Positions 58,018-59,419 of a stretch of DNA of 59,419 nt are shown piece after piece (position 1 is the stretch's first letter; every line of letters starts with the position of its first letter). The stretch is from an uncultured Muribaculaceae bacterium (GTDB lineage Bacteria > Bacteroidota > Bacteroidia > Bacteroidales > Muribaculaceae). Location of the stretch: NCBI GenBank assembly GCA_910579105.1, contig CAJTRT010000012.1:1-59419 (forward strand), in the 5' to 3' direction. The notes below the pieces were generated by a model, which had not been told where the DNA came from, did no database searches, and was given only the letters and a program-made list of their open reading frames with translations. The translations under genes were made by a program, and so were the position numbers.

Positions 58018-58581
58018 ATGGCAACAACAGCTGATTTCAAGAACGGCATGTGCCTCGACATCGACGGCAACTATTTCTTCATCGTGGAGTTCCTCCATGT
58101 AAAGCCGGGCAAGGGTCCCGCCTTCGTCCGCACGAAGCTCCGCAATGTCAAGACCGGCCGCATCCTCGACAAGACCTGGAACTCGGGCGTGAAAATCAAC
58201 GAGGTGCGCATCGAACGCCGTCCCTACCAGTACCTCTACAAGGATGATATGGGCTACAACTTCATGCACACCGAGACTTTCGAGCAGATCGCCCTCCCCG
58301 GCGAGAGCATCGAGGGCGTCCAGTTCCTCAAAGAGGGCGACATCGTGGAGGCCATGGTTCACGCTGAATCCGAAACAATCCTCACCTGCGAGCTCCCCGC
58401 CAACGTGGTTCTTGAAATCACCTACACCGAACCGGGCATCAAGGGCGACACCGCGACCAACACGCTGAAGCCCGCGACTGTGGAGACCGGTGCGGAAGTG
58501 CGCGTGCCGCTGTTCTGCAACATCGGCGACAAGGTGCGCGTAGACACCCGCAACGGCGCCTACCTCGAACGCGTGAAGTAA
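58018..58581 (+). CDS. efp: Translation elongation factor P
   Basis: A 187-residue three-domain beta protein, the normal EF-P length. The KOW-like domain I carries the tip loop PGKGPAFVRT with Lys32 at the site modified in other bacteria. Domain II has YQYLYKDDMGYNFMHTETFEQI, and domain III ends with the signature LPANVVLEITYTEPGIKGDT and a final TRNGAYLERVK. EF-P rescues ribosomes stalled at polyproline. It is monocistronic with its own promoter and terminator. Confidence 0.97.
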   Translation: MATTADFKNGMCLDIDGNYFFIVEFLHVKPGKGPAFVRTKLRNVKTGRILDKTWNSGVKINEVRIERRPYQYLYKDDMGYNFMHTETFEQIALPGESIEGVQFLKEGDIVEAMVHAESETILTCELPANVVLEITYTEPGIKGDTATNTLKPATVETGAEVRVPLFCNIGDKVRVDTRNGAYLERVK

Positions 58582-58601
58582 GCCAAGAACACCTATCCGG
58601 C

Positions 58602-58652
58602 CAGCCCCGCTTCCGAGCAGTAACATAGTGCTATCGGAAGCGGGGCTGCTTG
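58602..58652 (+). terminator. Terminator of efp
   Basis: A 15-bp stem CAGCCCCGCTTCCGA (58602-58616) / its complement (58634-58648) with a 17-nt loop, followed by CTTGTG. The T-tail is weak. Confidence 0.75.
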
Positions 58653-58699
58653 TGTCCGCGCTTGCCTCGTAGCGCGGAAAGCGCCTCTTACACAGTTAG

Positions 58700-58786
58700 A
58701 AACGTAGGGACGCACGGCTCGTGCGTCCGCCGTATCATTGATCCTCAAACCACTGGCGGACGCGCGAGCCGTGCGTCCCTACGTTT
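58700..58786. repeat. Nested palindromic repeat (REPIN-like)
   Basis: Two 32-bp arms (58700-58731 and 58755-58786) are inverted copies with one mismatch, separated by 23 bp. Each arm itself contains a 21-bp hairpin (nine-base GGACGCACG / CGTGCGTCC around GCT). The region 58582-58928 has no gene and holds the efp terminator, this element and the rpsP terminator. Confidence 0.75.
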
Positions 58787-58837
58787 TCATTAATCGTCCA
58801 TAAATGTTCCATAAATAAATCGCCCGGACATAAAAAC

Positions 58838-58869
58838 AAACCGTCCGGATGGATTCATCCGGACGGTTT
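58838..58869. terminator. Terminator downstream of rpsP
   Basis: A 14-bp perfect stem (58838-58851 and 58856-58869, AAACCGTCCGGATG) with loop GATT. The A-rich start gives a T-run on the minus strand, so it ends the rpsP transcript; it may also back up the efp terminator. Confidence 0.8.
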
Positions 58870-58928
58870 ATTGAGTTGCTTCGCAGCGATCAGTTCGAGC
58901 CGTCAAGAGACTCGTAAGGCTGACCGAC

Positions 58929-59419
58929 TTATTCAGCGGCGGGAGCCTCTTCGGCAGCCGGAGCTTCCTCGGCGGGAGCCTCAGCAGCGGCCTTGGCGGC
59001 TTCCTCCGCAGCCTTAGCGGCGGCGATTTCGGCCTTCTTCTTTGCTACGGCCTCAGCCTTGGCGGCGTTCTTGGCCTTTTCGGCCTCGATGCGTTCCTTC
59101 TCGGCGAGCTCCTTCTTGGAAGCCATGGATGTCTTCACCGCGTCGACAGCCTTCTGCTTCTCTGCCTTCCAGGCATCGAAGCGGCGCTGTGCCTCGGCTT
59201 CGTCGAAAGCGCCTTTCTTGACGCCGCCCTGAAGGTGCTTCATAAGCAGCACACCCTCGTTGGAGAGGATGGAGCGGACGGTGTCGGTGGGCTGAGCGCC
59301 CACATTTACCCAATACAAAGCCCGTTCGAAATTCAGAGTGATTGTAGCAGGATTAGTGTTCGGATTATAGGAACCTATCCTTTCAATAAATCTACCATCT
59401 CGTGGTGCCCTGCTATCGG
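58929..59419 (-). CDS. rpsP: 30S ribosomal protein S16 (5' partial)
   Basis: The frame is open to the right window edge. Upstream of the first in-window ATG (59318) it still reads S16 sequence (DSRAPRDGRFIERIGSYNPN, then FERALYWVNVGAQPTDT), so the true start lies outside. The core ends around LLMKHLQGGVKKGAFDEAEA. The Bacteroidetes C-terminal extension follows, here about 85 residues, rich in Lys/Glu/Ala and ending in APAEEAPAAEEAPAAE. S16 binds 16S rRNA early in 30S assembly. The acidic tail is not part of the conserved fold. Confidence 0.96.
   Translation of the reverse strand, partial: DSRAPRDGRFIERIGSYNPNTNPATITLNFERALYWVNVGAQPTDTVRSILSNEGVLLMKHLQGGVKKGAFDEAEAQRRFDAWKAEKQKAVDAVKTSMASKKELAEKERIEAEKAKNAAKAEAVAKKKAEIAAAKAAEEAAKAAAEAPAEEAPAAEEAPAAE

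Noticed and set aside
58700..58786. CRISPR array
   Set aside because: Only two copies, in inverted orientation, with no regular spacers and no cas genes.

Overview
The window is a gut-type Bacteroidales chromosome segment, most likely family Muribaculaceae. The reasons are a GC-rich genome, Bacteroidetes promoters (-33 TTTG, about 20 nt, -7 TAnnTTTG/TTCG), no reliance on Shine-Dalgarno sites, DUF4301 and DUF5606 proteins, a C-terminal sorting-like secreted protein, an HU-SPOR protein and a Bacteroides-type bile salt hydrolase. The family assignment is inference; no rRNA is present.

Layout: 1-5.3 kb holds an ECF sigma factor (cut by the window edge) with a small membrane partner, a HAD phosphatase, a TPR protein and a DUF4301 protein. 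5.4-9.5 kb holds a secreted bile salt hydrolase, a small membrane protein, tgt and an LptF/LptG-type permease. 9.66-13.3 kb is an etfB-etfA-acyl-CoA dehydrogenase operon. 13.4-22.3 kb holds an esterase-like protein, a secreted protein, purL, a Dabb protein, an ABC-F ATPase and a small exported protein. 22.3-23.2 kb completes a second ECF sigma cassette.

23.4-41.3 kb is a surface polysaccharide (capsule/O-antigen-like) operon read left to right. It is headed by an unusual protein in which a tyrosine-recombinase-type N-terminal region is joined to a NusG/UpxY-type antiterminator. Behind it come two flippases, two polymerase/ligase-type membrane proteins, two membrane acyltransferases, three hexapeptide acyltransferases and several glycosyltransferases, closed by a strong terminator. 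An intact tyrosine recombinase follows directly. The middle of the operon (about 26.4-31.9 kb) is clearly more AT-rich than the rest, as expected for an exchangeable cassette. Two genes carry G8 tracts in the identical context TC-G8-TAA, where one extra G makes an immediate stop. A third gene, a membrane acyltransferase, is out of frame within a short interval that contains a G6 tract, and one extra G restores it. This suggests slipped-strand phase variation of the glycan.

42.6-59.4 kb is housekeeping: DUF488, a lipoprotein nitroreductase, an AlkD-like protein, DUF5606, coaE-mutL, an ATP-grasp-like protein, maf, a KdsC-like phosphatase, a DUF2520 protein, a nitroreductase, HU-SPOR, thioredoxin, ftsK-lolA-trxB, efp and rpsP (cut by the right edge). 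Several genes have the -7 box ending 4-5 nt before the ATG, which predicts leaderless mRNAs. The only gene-free stretch above 300 bases (58582-58928) holds two terminators around a nested palindromic repeat. No tRNA, rRNA, CRISPR array or insertion sequence was seen.
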